Origin: Anaerolineales bacterium
Lineage (GTDB): Bacteria; Chloroflexota; Anaerolineae; 4572-78; J111
Reading direction: 5' to 3'
NCBI GenBank assembly: GCA_015075185.1
Contig: JABTUW010000002.1
Coordinates: forward strand, 1,178,001 to 1,242,000
DNA length: 64,000 nt
Of this stretch, positions 1-8,953 are shown in pieces. Below the pieces are notes generated by a model, which saw nothing but the letters and a program-made list of their open reading frames with translations, was not told the DNA's origin and made no database searches. Position 1 is the first letter of the stretch; each line of letters begins with the position of its first letter. Made by a program: the position numbers and the translations under genes.

Positions 1-1
1 G

Positions 2-724
2 GAGAACAAGGTTGTCGTTCATTGGGACGCCCGCCAGGAAGAAGAGTATCAAATTGAGTCGGCGGCGCGCCTGCGCGTGACCAACGGCGACCAGGTGGTG
101 GTCGGGCAGCAACTGACCGAAGGCTCGCTTAACCCCAACCGCATTCTGCGAGTGTTGGGCCGCGAAGCCGCCCAGCTTTACCTGCTGGAAGAGGTCCAGA
201 AGGTCTACCGCTCCCAGGGTGTGCCGATCAACGACAAGCACATTGAGGTCATTGTCCGCCAGATGACCAACAAGGTGCGGATTGTAACCAGCGGCGACAG
301 CGAGTACCTGCCCGGCGAACTGCTGGATTACCAAAAGTTCCAAAACATGAACCAGGACCTGATGAGCCAGGGCAAGCGTCCCGCTTCGGGCCGGCCTATT
401 TTACTGGGTATCACCAAGGCGGCGCTCAATACCGATAGCTTCCTGTCGGCGTCGTCCTTCCAGCATACCATCAACGTGCTCGCTCAGGCCGCCATCGAAG
501 GCAAGCGTGATGAGTTGTTCGGTTTAAAAGAAAATGTTATACTGGGCAAGCTCATTCCGGCGGGCACCGGCTACCATCACTATCACAATGTAGATGGGAA
601 TGGTGGTCCTGCCGAGGATGGTCAGCAACTTGTAGTGAGCAGCGGTGAGGCCATTGATCTTGCCACAGGCGGAAACGGGGCGGGTGAAATCGGCTCTGCT
701 GACGAACTGGGCCTTTCTGCCTAA
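2..724 (+). CDS. rpoC: DNA-directed RNA polymerase subunit beta' (C-terminal part, 5' end outside window)
   Basis: This is the C-terminal about 240 residues of the beta' subunit of RNA polymerase, which builds the catalytic cleft and binds the secondary-channel and jaw elements. The frame is open from base 2, so the gene enters from the left edge. Seen in the sequence: the EGSLNPNRILRVLG segment, the VQKVYRSQGVPINDKHIEVIVRQM segment split over two conserved helices, and the SFLSASSFQHTINVLAQAAI region followed by LIPAGTGY, all typical of the beta' C-terminus. The last 40 residues are Gly/Glu-rich and not conserved. rpsU follows 48 bases downstream. Identification is secure; only the extent is partial. 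Confidence 0.97.
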   Translation, partial: ENKVVVHWDARQEEEYQIESAARLRVTNGDQVVVGQQLTEGSLNPNRILRVLGREAAQLYLLEEVQKVYRSQGVPINDKHIEVIVRQMTNKVRIVTSGDSEYLPGELLDYQKFQNMNQDLMSQGKRPASGRPILLGITKAALNTDSFLSASSFQHTINVLAQAAIEGKRDELFGLKENVILGKLIPAGTGYHHYHNVDGNGGPAEDGQQLVVSSGEAIDLATGGNGAGEIGSADELGLSA

Positions 725-772
725 TGGTCTATTCGCTGATAAAATTCCCGAGTGAAAGGGGGTGAGGGTGAG

Positions 773-973
773 ATGAGTGTCGAACTACGCTCCGGTGAGT
801 CTCAAGATTCTTTGTTGAAGCGATTCAGAAAAGAAATTGTCAAGGCTCGCGTATTAAGCACCTACCGCAAAAAGCGCTGGTTTGTTTCCAAAAGCGAGCA
901 GCGCCGCCTGGCTAAACAACGGGCAATTCGCAAAGCTCGCCGCAAGATGATGCGCCGGCAAAATACGATGTAG
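773..973 (+). CDS. rpsU: 30S ribosomal protein S21
   Basis: Small basic protein of 66 residues of the 30S ribosomal subunit, placed near the anti-Shine-Dalgarno region of 16S rRNA in characterised species. It starts MSVELRSGES, continues with LLKRFRKEIVKARVLSTYRKK and ends in an Arg/Lys-rich helix, the normal S21 plan and length. The frame is open upstream to a GTG at 752, but the ATG at 773 is preceded by a GGGGGTGAGG ribosome-binding site at about 759-767 and gives the canonical N-terminus. A rho-independent terminator follows 48 bases after the stop. Confidence 0.95.
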   Translation: MSVELRSGESQDSLLKRFRKEIVKARVLSTYRKKRWFVSKSEQRRLAKQRAIRKARRKMMRRQNTM

Positions 974-1020
974 GAAGGCTCCGGCATTCTAAGTGCCTCA
1001 CTCCTTTGAGGAGACTTAAG

Positions 1021-1053
1021 ACCCGTAGAGTGTAAAAACTCTGCGGGTTTTTT
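1021..1053 (+). terminator. Rho-independent terminator after rpsU
   Basis: An 11-bp stem (1021-1031 with 1038-1048, one G-U pair) closes a 6-base loop and runs directly into six T residues. It separates rpoC-rpsU from the cyd operon. Confidence 0.92.
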
Positions 1054-1085
1054 GTTGCCCAAAATGGGTCATATTTCCCCGATAG

Positions 1086-1123
1086 TTGTGATATTTGTCA
1101 CTAATTGGGTTCCGCTTTATACT
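1086..1123 (+). promoter_or_regulatory. Promoter of cydABD overlapped by a CRP/FNR-family-like palindrome
   Basis: TTGTCA at 1095-1100 and TATACT at 1118-1123 are spaced by 17 bases and form a good sigma-70 type promoter about 50 bases before cydA. The -35 box lies inside TGTGA-N6-TCACT (1087-1102), which matches the TGTGA-N6-TCACA half-site arrangement recognised by CRP-type regulators. The palindrome is centred near position -35 of the inferred start. Overlap with the -35 box would fit repression, or activation from a class II-like position. The regulator is not in the window. Confidence 0.6.
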
Positions 1124-1174
1124 ATATACTCCACTGTAGGTAAGCTAAAACCGGTAGTTTTTTGGAGGGTGATG

Positions 1175-2566
1175 ATGGAATTAATTCTGGCACGGTGGCA
1201 ATTTGCCATCACCACAACCTATCACTTTTTCTTTGTACCCCTCACTGTGGGCCTGTCCCTGCTGGTCGCGCTGATGGAGACGCTTTACGTTTGGACAGGC
1301 AACGATGTTTACAAGCGGATGACCAAGTTTTGGGGCAAGCTGTTCCTGATCAATTTTGCTATGGGCGTCGTTACGGGTATTGTAATGGAGTTCCAGTTTG
1401 GCATGAATTGGTCAGAGTATGCCCGCTATGTGGGCGACGTTTTTGGCGCGCCGCTGGCGATTGAAGCCCTGCTCGCCTTTTTCCTGGAGTCAACCTTTAT
1501 TGGGCTGTGGATTTTTGGGTGGGACAAACTCTCCCCCCGGCTGCACCTGGCGACGATCTGGCTGGTGGCTATCGGTTCCACTATCTCGGCGCTCTGGATT
1601 TTGATTGCCAACTCCTTTATGCAGCAGCCTTTGGGTTACACCCTGCGCAACGGTCGGGCTGAGATGACCGACTTTTTTGCTTTAATCACCAACCCGCACG
1701 TCTGGGTTCAATTCCCCCACGTTATTACCTCGGCCATGGCGACGGCGGCCTTTTTTGTCTTGGCCATCAGCGCCTACCACTTGCTGCGAGGGAACCAACT
1801 GAACCTATTCCGGCGTTCCTTCCAAATGGGCCTTATTTATGCGGTTATTGCCACCCTTTTGGTGATGTTGGTCGGCCACAGCCAGGCCCAGTACATGTTT
1901 AAAGTCCAGCCGATGAAGATGGCTTCTGCCGAAGCGTTATGGGAAAGTGAAAACCCCGCGGCAATGTCACTCTTCACTATCGGCAATGAGCCGGAACTGC
2001 GCGATGTCTTTGCCATCCGTGTGCCCGGCCTGTTAAGTTTCCTGGCCTTGAATCGTTTTGAGGGTGAAGTGCTGGGCATCAAGAATCTGCAAGCCGAATA
2101 CGAACAAAAGTATGGCCCAGGTGATTATGTTCCGCCGGTTGCCGTGAGCTATTGGAGCTTTCGTATCATGATCGGTGCGGGCATGGTGATGATCTTGCTC
2201 GCCCTGTACGGCCTTTATCTGCTGTTGACCAATAAGTACGAGCGGCAGCCGGTTTATCTGAAGTTGCTGACCTGGGCAGTGGTTTTGCCTTACATCGCCA
2301 ACTCAGCCGGCTGGCTCTTTACCGAAATTGCCCGCCAGCCCTGGATTGTTTTTGGCCTGCAGAAAACCGCCGATGCGGTCTCGCCCAATGTAACGGTGGG
2401 CATGGTGCTGACCTCGTTGATCCTGTTTACCCTTGTCTATGGTGTTTTAATGGTGGCCGACATTTATCTCCTGGCCAAGTATGCCCGCATGGGAGCCGGT
2501 GAAACCGGGCAAACCGGTCCGGCTGAAAGTGCAGCCGGTGTGCCGGCCGGCGCTTTTTTGAAGTGA
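1175..2566 (+). CDS. cydA: Cytochrome bd ubiquinol oxidase subunit I
   Basis: Haem-bearing subunit of the cytochrome bd quinol oxidase, which reduces O2 to water at the membrane with high affinity. The 463-residue protein has about nine hydrophobic helices. Visible conserved residues are the haem-ligand histidine in TTYHFFFVP (His17), Glu97 and Glu105 in LAIEALLAFFLEST, the haem b558 histidine in VQFPHV (His182), and the quinol-site Lys and Glu in VQPMKMASAEALWE. The loop after that is short, so this is the short Q-loop class. The frame is open back to 1052, but ATG 1175 (or 1172) follows a GGAGGG site at 1164-1169 and gives the standard MELILARWQFA start. cydB follows after 15 bases. Confidence 0.96.
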   Translation: MELILARWQFAITTTYHFFFVPLTVGLSLLVALMETLYVWTGNDVYKRMTKFWGKLFLINFAMGVVTGIVMEFQFGMNWSEYARYVGDVFGAPLAIEALLAFFLESTFIGLWIFGWDKLSPRLHLATIWLVAIGSTISALWILIANSFMQQPLGYTLRNGRAEMTDFFALITNPHVWVQFPHVITSAMATAAFFVLAISAYHLLRGNQLNLFRRSFQMGLIYAVIATLLVMLVGHSQAQYMFKVQPMKMASAEALWESENPAAMSLFTIGNEPELRDVFAIRVPGLLSFLALNRFEGEVLGIKNLQAEYEQKYGPGDYVPPVAVSYWSFRIMIGAGMVMILLALYGLYLLLTNKYERQPVYLKLLTWAVVLPYIANSAGWLFTEIARQPWIVFGLQKTADAVSPNVTVGMVLTSLILFTLVYGVLMVADIYLLAKYARMGAGETGQTGPAESAAGVPAGAFLK

Positions 2567-2581
2567 AAAGGGAGGGCTATC

Positions 2582-3595
2582 ATGGATCTCAATACGCTCT
2601 GGTTTATTTTAATTACCATCCTGTTTATCGGATTCTTTATCCTGGAAGGGTTCGACTTTGGCGTGGGTATTCTGCTGCCCTTTCTGGGTCGAGATGATTG
2701 GGAACGGCGGCTGATCATCAATACCATTGGCCCGGTCTGGGACGCTAACGAGGTCTGGATCATCACCGCTGGCGGGGCCATTTTTGCGGCATTTCCCCAC
2801 TGGTACGCCACCATGTTCAGCGGCTTTTACCTGGCATTAGTGCTGATGCTGCTGGCCTTGATTGTCCGCGGGGTGGCTTTTGAATTTCGCAGCAAGGACA
2901 AACACCCCCGCTGGCGAGCTACCTGGGATTGGTTGATTTGCGTTGGCAGCGCGGTCCCTGCTTTGCTATGGGGTGTGGCTCTGGGCAATTTGCTGCGCGG
3001 CGTGCCGATTGACGCCGACATGAACTACGTTGGCGGCTTCTTTAACCTGCTCAATCCTTACGCCTTGCTTGGTGGTTTGACCACCCTCACGATGTTCATC
3101 TTGCACGGCGCTATTTTCCTCAACCTCAAAACTTCCACAGACGTTTCCACCCGGGCTTTGGCGGCAACCAAAAAAGTGGGGCCGGTAGCGACCGTCCTTG
3201 TCTTCCTCTTTGTCATTGCCGGTTATTTTATGACCGATGCCTTTATCCGGCTGGGCGCAGACCCTGGTATCATTCCCTTAGCTGCGGGTGCGGCCCTGCT
3301 GGCCGCCGGCTGGTTCATTCACCGGCAGCGCACCGGTTGGGCTTTCATCATGACCACCTTGACCATTGCCCTTTCAACTATCACCATTTTCATGTCGCTC
3401 TATCCACGCGTCATCGTTTCCAGTCTCAACCCTGATTGGAGCCTGACCATTTACAACGCCTCTTCCAGCCCTTACACCCTCCAAGTCATGACCATTGTCG
3501 CCCTTATCTTTGTGCCGGTGGTACTGGTATATCAGGGGTGGACCTACTGGGTCTTCCGGCACCGGCTTGGCCGGGATTCACAGCTTGAATATTGA
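2582..3595 (+). CDS. cydB: Cytochrome bd ubiquinol oxidase subunit II
   Basis: Second structural subunit of cytochrome bd oxidase, 337 residues with about eight or nine membrane helices. The N-terminus FILEGFDFGVGILLPFLGRDD and the following NTIGPVWDANEVWIITAGGAIFAAFP block are hallmarks of CydB. A GGGAGGGC site precedes ATG 2582. The stop codon overlaps the cydD start (TGATG), indicating translational coupling. Confidence 0.96.
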   Translation: MDLNTLWFILITILFIGFFILEGFDFGVGILLPFLGRDDWERRLIINTIGPVWDANEVWIITAGGAIFAAFPHWYATMFSGFYLALVLMLLALIVRGVAFEFRSKDKHPRWRATWDWLICVGSAVPALLWGVALGNLLRGVPIDADMNYVGGFFNLLNPYALLGGLTTLTMFILHGAIFLNLKTSTDVSTRALAATKKVGPVATVLVFLFVIAGYFMTDAFIRLGADPGIIPLAAGAALLAAGWFIHRQRTGWAFIMTTLTIALSTITIFMSLYPRVIVSSLNPDWSLTIYNASSSPYTLQVMTIVALIFVPVVLVYQGWTYWVFRHRLGRDSQLEY

Positions 3596-5331
3596 TGAGC
3601 GTGAATAAACGTCTCCTCGGCCAGACTCAGCCGGTGCGCCTCCAACTGGCGCTGGTCATTGGGCTGGGGCTGCTGGCGGGGGGACTGCTGGTAGCGCAGG
3701 CATATCTCTTAAGCCGCATTATCAGCCGAGTCTTTCTCAATGGGCAGGGCCTGCATGACGTGCAGGCCCTGCTGCTCATGTTGCTCGTTGTCGCCCTCCT
3801 GCGCGCCGGCCTAATCTGGAGCGGTGAGGTGCTGGCCCAGCAGATTGCCGGGCGGATTAAAAATGAGTTGCGGGAGCGTCTCACCACGCATCTGCTGGCC
3901 CTGGGGCCAAACTATACCCGGCGCGAGCGCAGCGGCGAGCTGGCGACGACTGCCGTCGAGGGTATTGAGGCGCTCGATACTTACTTTGGCCAATACGTGC
4001 CCCACCTGGCCCTGGCGGCCCTGGTTCCGCTGACTATCCTGGTTTTTGTTTTTCCCCTGGATTTCCTGACCGGCCTGGTTTTGCTGCTGACCGCTCCCCT
4101 CATACCCATTTTTATGGTTTTGATTGGCCGCCAGGCTGAGGCAATGACCCAACGCCAATGGACCGGGTTGAGCCGGATGAGCGCCCATTTTCTGGATGTC
4201 TTGCAGGGCCTGCCCACCCTCAAAATGTTGAACCGCAGCCGTGACCAGCTTGAGATCATCGCCCGCATCAGCGAACGCTTTGGCCAGACCACCCTCGGCG
4301 TGCTGCGGGTGGCATTCCTGTCGGCGCTGGTCCTGGAACTCGTTGCTACTCTCAGTACGGCTGTGGTGGCGGTCGAGGTTGGCTTGCGGCTGTTGTACGG
4401 CCGGTTAATCTTTGAGCAGGCTTTGTTTGTGCTCATCCTGGCCCCGGAGTTTTACGCTCCGCTGCGCTCCCTGAGCGCCCGTTTTCACACCGCCATGTCT
4501 GGCGCCAGCGCCGCCCGCCGCATTTTTGAGATACTTGATACTCCTCTCCCCCTTGCTCCCCCGCTCCTCTGCTCCTCTGCTCCTCTGCTCTCCTTCGCCG
4601 CCCCTCCTGCAATTCACTTCAACGATGTTTATTACACTTACGAGAGCGAGGGTCTTCCGGCGCTCAACGGTTTGTCGTTTCACCTGGCGCCCGGCCAGCG
4701 AGTCGCTCTGGTTGGCCCCAGCGGCGCAGGCAAAAGTACAGTGGCGTACTTACTGCTCCGTTTTGCCGAGCCAAGTCAGGGTCTCATTACCATCAACGAC
4801 CAGCCCTTGGCTGTGCTCGACCCGGCCGCCTGGCGAACTCAGGTCGCCTGGGTGCCCCAAAGCCCCTACCTTTTCCACGCCTCGGTCGCCGACAACATCC
4901 GCCTGGCCCGGCCCGAAGCCAGCCTCGACCAGATTGAGTGGGCTGCTGGCCAGGCCTGCGCGGCTGAGTTTATCGAAGCTTTGCCGCAAGGCTACGACAC
5001 CCGCATCGGTGAGCGCGGCGCCCGGTTGAGCGGCGGTCAAGCCCAACGACTGGCCCTGGCCAGAGCCTTTCTGCGCGATGCACCGCTGCTTATCCTGGAC
5101 GAAGCGACGGCTCACCTCGATCCTGAACACGAAGCTTGTTTACAAGAGGCGCTGATCCGGCTGCTGCATGGCCGGACAGCCCTGATCATTGCCCACCGGC
5201 TTAACACGGTCTACAGCATGGATCAAATTTTGGTAATGGTCGAAGGACGGGTGGTTGAGGCTGGTACACATGCCTCCCTGCAGCAGCAGAAGGGGGTGTA
5301 TCAAAAAATGGTGGAAGCTTACTTGGCGTAA
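3595..5331 (+). CDS. cydD: Thiol reductant ABC exporter subunit CydD
   Basis: One half of the heterodimeric CydDC ABC transporter, which exports cysteine/glutathione and is needed to assemble cytochrome bd in characterised bacteria. Residues 1-315 form the six-helix membrane domain. Residues about 345-560 form the ATPase with Walker A GPSGAGKST (about 374), signature LSGGQAQRLALARA (about 477) and Walker B LLILDEAT (about 498). The frame is open to TTG 3592, but ATG 3595 overlaps the cydB stop. Odd: the linker between the two domains (residues about 316-339) is a Pro/Leu/Ser-rich stretch coded by a CT-rich tandem repeat. The partner CydC is encoded 18 kb away on the other strand. Confidence 0.93.
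   Translation: MSVNKRLLGQTQPVRLQLALVIGLGLLAGGLLVAQAYLLSRIISRVFLNGQGLHDVQALLLMLLVVALLRAGLIWSGEVLAQQIAGRIKNELRERLTTHLLALGPNYTRRERSGELATTAVEGIEALDTYFGQYVPHLALAALVPLTILVFVFPLDFLTGLVLLLTAPLIPIFMVLIGRQAEAMTQRQWTGLSRMSAHFLDVLQGLPTLKMLNRSRDQLEIIARISERFGQTTLGVLRVAFLSALVLELVATLSTAVVAVEVGLRLLYGRLIFEQALFVLILAPEFYAPLRSLSARFHTAMSGASAARRIFEILDTPLPLAPPLLCSSAPLLSFAAPPAIHFNDVYYTYESEGLPALNGLSFHLAPGQRVALVGPSGAGKSTVAYLLLRFAEPSQGLITINDQPLAVLDPAAWRTQVAWVPQSPYLFHASVADNIRLARPEASLDQIEWAAGQACAAEFIEALPQGYDTRIGERGARLSGGQAQRLALARAFLRDAPLLILDEATAHLDPEHEACLQEALIRLLHGRTALIIAHRLNTVYSMDQILVMVEGRVVEAGTHASLQQQKGVYQKMVEAYLA
4540..4611. repeat. CT-rich tandem repeat inside cydD
   Basis: Iterations of CTCCTCTG and CTCCCC-like units in frame within the flexible linker of CydD. 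The same kind of unit recurs inside lysK at 60141-60187. It resembles short tandemly repeated repetitive (STRR) sequences known from cyanobacteria and related repeat-rich genomes. Confidence 0.75.
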
Positions 5332-5497
5332 GTTCCTCGAGCGTTGAAACGCCGGGCTAAGCTTGATGAAAGCCTGATAGATCAGGCTGGGGAGCGGGTT
5401 GAGCCGGTTCAAAACCACCTTTCACCTATCTCAGCCGATGACTTCCAGCCATTGGCGGTTGGATGAATTACTGCATGCTCTCCACTGATAAATGGCT

Positions 5498-7114
5498 TCA
5501 GCGACCGGTAGGGACCGGCACAATTTCCTCTACCGACTCACCCAGGTGATGGATGGCCGCCTCCGCCGTCCGAGCGAAAATAGGCATGGCCACATTTCCA
5601 CCCTGGCCGCCATGCTCAACGACCACGGCAATAACGACCGCCCGCTCGCCGGCTTCGGCAAAACCGATGAACCAGGCGTGCGCATTCAGCCCGCTCCCGA
5701 CCTCGGCGGTGCCGGTTTTGCCGCCAACGGCTGTACCAGGGAATGTCTCTCTGAGGCTGCGCTGATTCTGGGCCATAGCGATCATCATCTGCCGGACCTG
5801 CCGGGCCGTTTCGGGTCGCATGGCCCCAGTGACCCAATTGCCTCCTGGTTCGTTCGCCAGCACCATCCCGGAGGGGTGGCGAACCGCCCGCAGCAGGTGA
5901 GGTTGGGGAATATCGCCCCCATTAATCACGGCGGCGACGACCAGGGCCATGTTTAGAGGTGAGGTCAGCAGTTCTCCCTGACCAATCGCGGTGTAGGCCC
6001 GCAAAAGATTATTGTGAAATAACGCCTGCGGGTCGTTCGCTATCTGCGCTGCCCGGGTTTCGATCTCCAGGGGCGGTGCGGCCCCATTGGGCCGGCTGAA
6101 GCCAAAACGAGCAGCGTAATCAATGAAGGTTTCGGGCGGCATCTCGGCTCCTATCCGGCCAAACACGGCATTGGCCGAGGTCACATAAGATTGCTCCAGG
6201 TTGAGCACCTGCTCGGTATGGTTGCGATCAAACACAATTCCGCCATCCACCTCGTAAACATAGTAGGGACCTTTGTCGTCCCGGCGCGGCGGCCCAACGT
6301 CAAAGACCGATGTTGGGGTAACTTGCCCCGTATCCAGCGCGGCAATCAGCGTGACGGTTTTAAAGGTGGAGCCGGGCACATACGCGCCCAGGGCCGCCCG
6401 GTTAAAAAAAGCATTTGGGCAGTTGCTGGCATCGCCGCAGTTGGCAAACAAGCTGCGGATGTAAGCCTCGTCCAAAACGCGATTGGGATCAAACGCGGGC
6501 GCGCTCACCATCGCCAGGACCGCGCCGCTATGCCCATCCAAAACGACAACAGCCCCGGTTTGTCCCTGCAAAGCCTGGGTAGTAGCCCGTTGAAGCCAAC
6601 TGTCAATGGTCAAATAAACGTCACTGCCGACCATTGGCTGGTAGACCATACGGCTGACCTGGGTGTCAACGCGGTTCAGGCCCAACAGGGTCTCGTTAAA
6701 ACGGTACTCGATGCCGGCGACTCCGGTGCGCAAACCGGAGACGTAGCCGATGACGTGGGCCAGGGAAGGTTCCGTGTAAAAGCGCCGTTTGTCACCCTCG
6801 GCCGTCTCCAGGTCATAGGCCAGAGCGCGGCCGTTGCGGTCGTAAATGGTCCCCCGGTTGATTTCGGCCAGGAACGCCTGCGTGCGCTGCACCACCGGTT
6901 TGGGCAGCGCCTCCAGGGTGACAGGGGCCGCCGGGTCGGCGCTGGCGTCCGCACCCATGGCCTGATACTGTGCCGCCGCCGCGACCGGGTCAAGCGCGAT
7001 CGGCTGCAACTCCCGGCCTCGCACCAGTTGCCAGTAGACCAAACGGCTCGAGGCCACAATGACCACCAGGATCATGACGTTGACAATATGCCAAATGCGC
7101 TGGGTCAAGGTCAT
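5498..7114 (-). CDS. Class B penicillin-binding protein (peptidoglycan transpeptidase, PbpA/FtsI type)
   Basis: Peptidoglycan DD-transpeptidase acting on the outer face of the membrane. The 538-residue protein has one N-terminal membrane anchor (about residues 8-30), a dimerisation/pedestal region with the NRGTIYDRNGRALA motif at about 86-99, and a transpeptidase domain. Active-site motifs are S249-T-F-K, S313-A-N and K466-T-G-T. It is the last gene of the kinase/FHA/SEDS operon, with ATG overlapping the stop of the upstream SEDS gene by 4 bases, so it is almost certainly the cognate partner of that glycosyltransferase. The architecture matches actinobacterial PbpA. It converges with cydD. 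Confidence 0.93.
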   Translation of the reverse strand: MTLTQRIWHIVNVMILVVIVASSRLVYWQLVRGRELQPIALDPVAAAAQYQAMGADASADPAAPVTLEALPKPVVQRTQAFLAEINRGTIYDRNGRALAYDLETAEGDKRRFYTEPSLAHVIGYVSGLRTGVAGIEYRFNETLLGLNRVDTQVSRMVYQPMVGSDVYLTIDSWLQRATTQALQGQTGAVVVLDGHSGAVLAMVSAPAFDPNRVLDEAYIRSLFANCGDASNCPNAFFNRAALGAYVPGSTFKTVTLIAALDTGQVTPTSVFDVGPPRRDDKGPYYVYEVDGGIVFDRNHTEQVLNLEQSYVTSANAVFGRIGAEMPPETFIDYAARFGFSRPNGAAPPLEIETRAAQIANDPQALFHNNLLRAYTAIGQGELLTSPLNMALVVAAVINGGDIPQPHLLRAVRHPSGMVLANEPGGNWVTGAMRPETARQVRQMMIAMAQNQRSLRETFPGTAVGGKTGTAEVGSGLNAHAWFIGFAEAGERAVVIAVVVEHGGQGGNVAMPIFARTAEAAIHHLGESVEEIVPVPTGR

Positions 7115-8481
7115 GGCGCCGTTCCTTCCAGGCGTTGGGCCAGGGCCAGCACCAGGCCAATTTCGACCAGGTTGACCAGCAGCGCCATGCCGCCCTGGCT
7201 CAAAAAGGGCAGGGTGACGCCGGTCAAAGGCAGCAGGTTCAAATTACCGCCGACCATAATCAGGACCTGGATAAACAGATGCACGCTGATACCGACCAGC
7301 AACAGCCGCTCAAAAACCTGCCCCGACGGCAGCAGAATGGCCACCCGCAGAATCCGCACCAGCAGGACGATAAAAAAGCCCAGCAAGGCCAGGCCGACAA
7401 CCGCGCCTAATTCTTCCAGCAGGGCCGCAAAGATAAAATCCGAGTGGGCCAGCGGAATGTTAACCGGCAGCCCAAAGCCGAGACCGGCGCCGGTTAAGCC
7501 CCCGGCAATCACGGCATAGATCGCCTGTTGAAGCTGGTAGCCCGGCCCTTCGGCGATGGTCAGGCCGCTGGCCAGAGGAGCCGTGCTCCAGGGATTGAGA
7601 AAGGCGGCGAAACGCTGTTGGATGACCGGGGGGACTTGCCAAACCAGCCCCAAAATCAGCCCAACCAGCACCGTCAGCCCCAGGCCGATTAAGGCCACGG
7701 TGGCAAAGATGCGGGTCTGAAAGCCGGCGTAGAGCATAGCCACAAACAGGCAGCCCAGAATGAGAATGGCCCCAAAATCAGACATTTTGACCAGGGCCAG
7801 GGTCGCCAGCGACACAAACAATAAGCCGGGGATAAAGTAGCGGACGGCCGGCAGCCTGAGCCAGTTTAAAAAAGGGCGGGCCCGGCCTTCGGCCTCCTCG
7901 CCCTCTTTTTCAATGTACCAGGCCAAAAAGATAATCAGGGCCAGCTTGATCACTTCCGAGGTCTGCACTGCTGGAAGCGGTCCCAGCTTGAGCGACAGCC
8001 GCGCGCCCGACTCGTCCAGCACGCCGAAAAAGGCGGTCGCCAGCAGCAGGCCCAACCCCACCAGGCTGATCATCACCGTTCCCCGGCGCAGCCAGTCAAC
8101 CAGGGTGGGGCGGACTATGAGAACGGCCATGAGCGCTACGCCGGGAATAAACCCTCGGCTCAACTGCTGCCATACGGCTTCGGGGGGACGCAGCCGCCAG
8201 ATCATCACCAGACCCACGGCGGTCAGCAGGCCGGCAACGGGTAAGATAAGCTGCTCTGTTTCAACCCCGCGCCACTGGAGCAACCCGTGCAGGAGGAGAA
8301 GCGAAACCGCCAGGACCAGTGGGGGGAGCAGGGCAGCCGGCAGGGCGGGCAGCGGATTTTCCCCCTGGCGCAGGTGGCCGGCGGCAGTGACCATAACAAA
8401 CCCCAGCCCGCCGAGCAGAATGACCAACACCAGCAGCACTGTTTCCAGGGGCCGGAAGACAAAACGGGAACGCAGTGGCAT
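7111..8481 (-). CDS. SEDS-family peptidoglycan glycosyltransferase (RodA/FtsW)
   Basis: Polytopic membrane enzyme of 456 residues that polymerises lipid II into glycan strands together with a class B PBP. About ten to twelve hydrophobic helices are seen. Family signatures are the VQTSEVIKLALIIFLAWYI region, KMSDFGAILIL in mid protein, HSDFIFAALLEELG near residue 360, and NLNLLPLTGVTLPFLSQGG near the C-terminus. It lies between the FHA gene (3-base gap) and the PBP (4-base overlap). Whether it acts in elongation or division cannot be told from sequence; the actinobacterial equivalent is called rodA. Confidence 0.93.
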   Translation of the reverse strand: MPLRSRFVFRPLETVLLVLVILLGGLGFVMVTAAGHLRQGENPLPALPAALLPPLVLAVSLLLLHGLLQWRGVETEQLILPVAGLLTAVGLVMIWRLRPPEAVWQQLSRGFIPGVALMAVLIVRPTLVDWLRRGTVMISLVGLGLLLATAFFGVLDESGARLSLKLGPLPAVQTSEVIKLALIIFLAWYIEKEGEEAEGRARPFLNWLRLPAVRYFIPGLLFVSLATLALVKMSDFGAILILGCLFVAMLYAGFQTRIFATVALIGLGLTVLVGLILGLVWQVPPVIQQRFAAFLNPWSTAPLASGLTIAEGPGYQLQQAIYAVIAGGLTGAGLGFGLPVNIPLAHSDFIFAALLEELGAVVGLALLGFFIVLLVRILRVAILLPSGQVFERLLLVGISVHLFIQVLIMVGGNLNLLPLTGVTLPFLSQGGMALLVNLVEIGLVLALAQRLEGTAP

Positions 8482-8484
8482 AGA

Positions 8485-8937
8485 TTACTCCACTAATTCA
8501 AAAACCATATCCCCTATCTGCACGGTTGCGCCAAAAGGGACAGCTTGAGGGCGATGGGACGGGTAAGGGCGGCTGTTGACCAGTGTGCCGTTCCGGCTGC
8601 CCAAATCTTCCAGCCACCATTCGACTCCATCCCACGACAAGCGGGCGTGACGGGTCGAGACAAACCGGTCGTTCAGAACCAGGTCATTGCCCGGACCCGC
8701 GCCGATAGTGGTCTCGTTCAGTAAAGACAGGGTGGCTCCGGGCCTGGCCTGGGGATCGCTGCCTGGGATGATGATTTTTAATCGCCCGGCGGCGACCGAT
8801 GGCGTTTGCAGCTTGTCAACCACCCGCAGCCGCATTTCGCGCCGTACCGCTACCAGAACTACAAAAAGGGCCAGGTAAATCAGGCCGGTAAAGAGCCACT
8901 TGGCCGCAAAAAGTAGTGAACTCCAAAATATATCCAC
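8485..8937 (-). CDS. FHA-domain membrane protein (FhaB-like)
   Basis: Small protein with an N-terminal membrane helix (FAAKWLFTGLIYLALFVVLVAV) and a C-terminal FHA domain that binds phosphothreonine peptides. FHA signs are IGAGPGNDLVLND, STRHARLSWDG and LEDLGSRNGTLVN. The frame is open to TTG 8979, which would overlap fhaA by 26 bases. GTG 8937 follows a GGAG site by 6 bases and leaves a 16-base gap, so it is preferred (150 residues). In the actinobacterial locus the equivalent FhaB is a kinase substrate next to rodA; a similar adaptor role is inferred here. Confidence 0.85.
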   Translation of the reverse strand: MDIFWSSLLFAAKWLFTGLIYLALFVVLVAVRREMRLRVVDKLQTPSVAAGRLKIIIPGSDPQARPGATLSLLNETTIGAGPGNDLVLNDRFVSTRHARLSWDGVEWWLEDLGSRNGTLVNSRPYPSHRPQAVPFGATVQIGDMVFELVE

Positions 8938-8953
8938 CCCGTTCTCCAAAAAC

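Noticed and set aside
5370..5387. Terminator between cydD and the PBP gene
   Set aside because: An 8-bp AGCCTGAT/ATCAGGCT hairpin is present but has no T-run on either strand.
6191..7519. Plus-strand 442-codon open frame
   Set aside because: Lies antisense to the PBP and SEDS genes, both of which have complete catalytic motifs; its translation is Arg/Gln/Gly-rich without domains, as expected for a GC-rich shadow frame.
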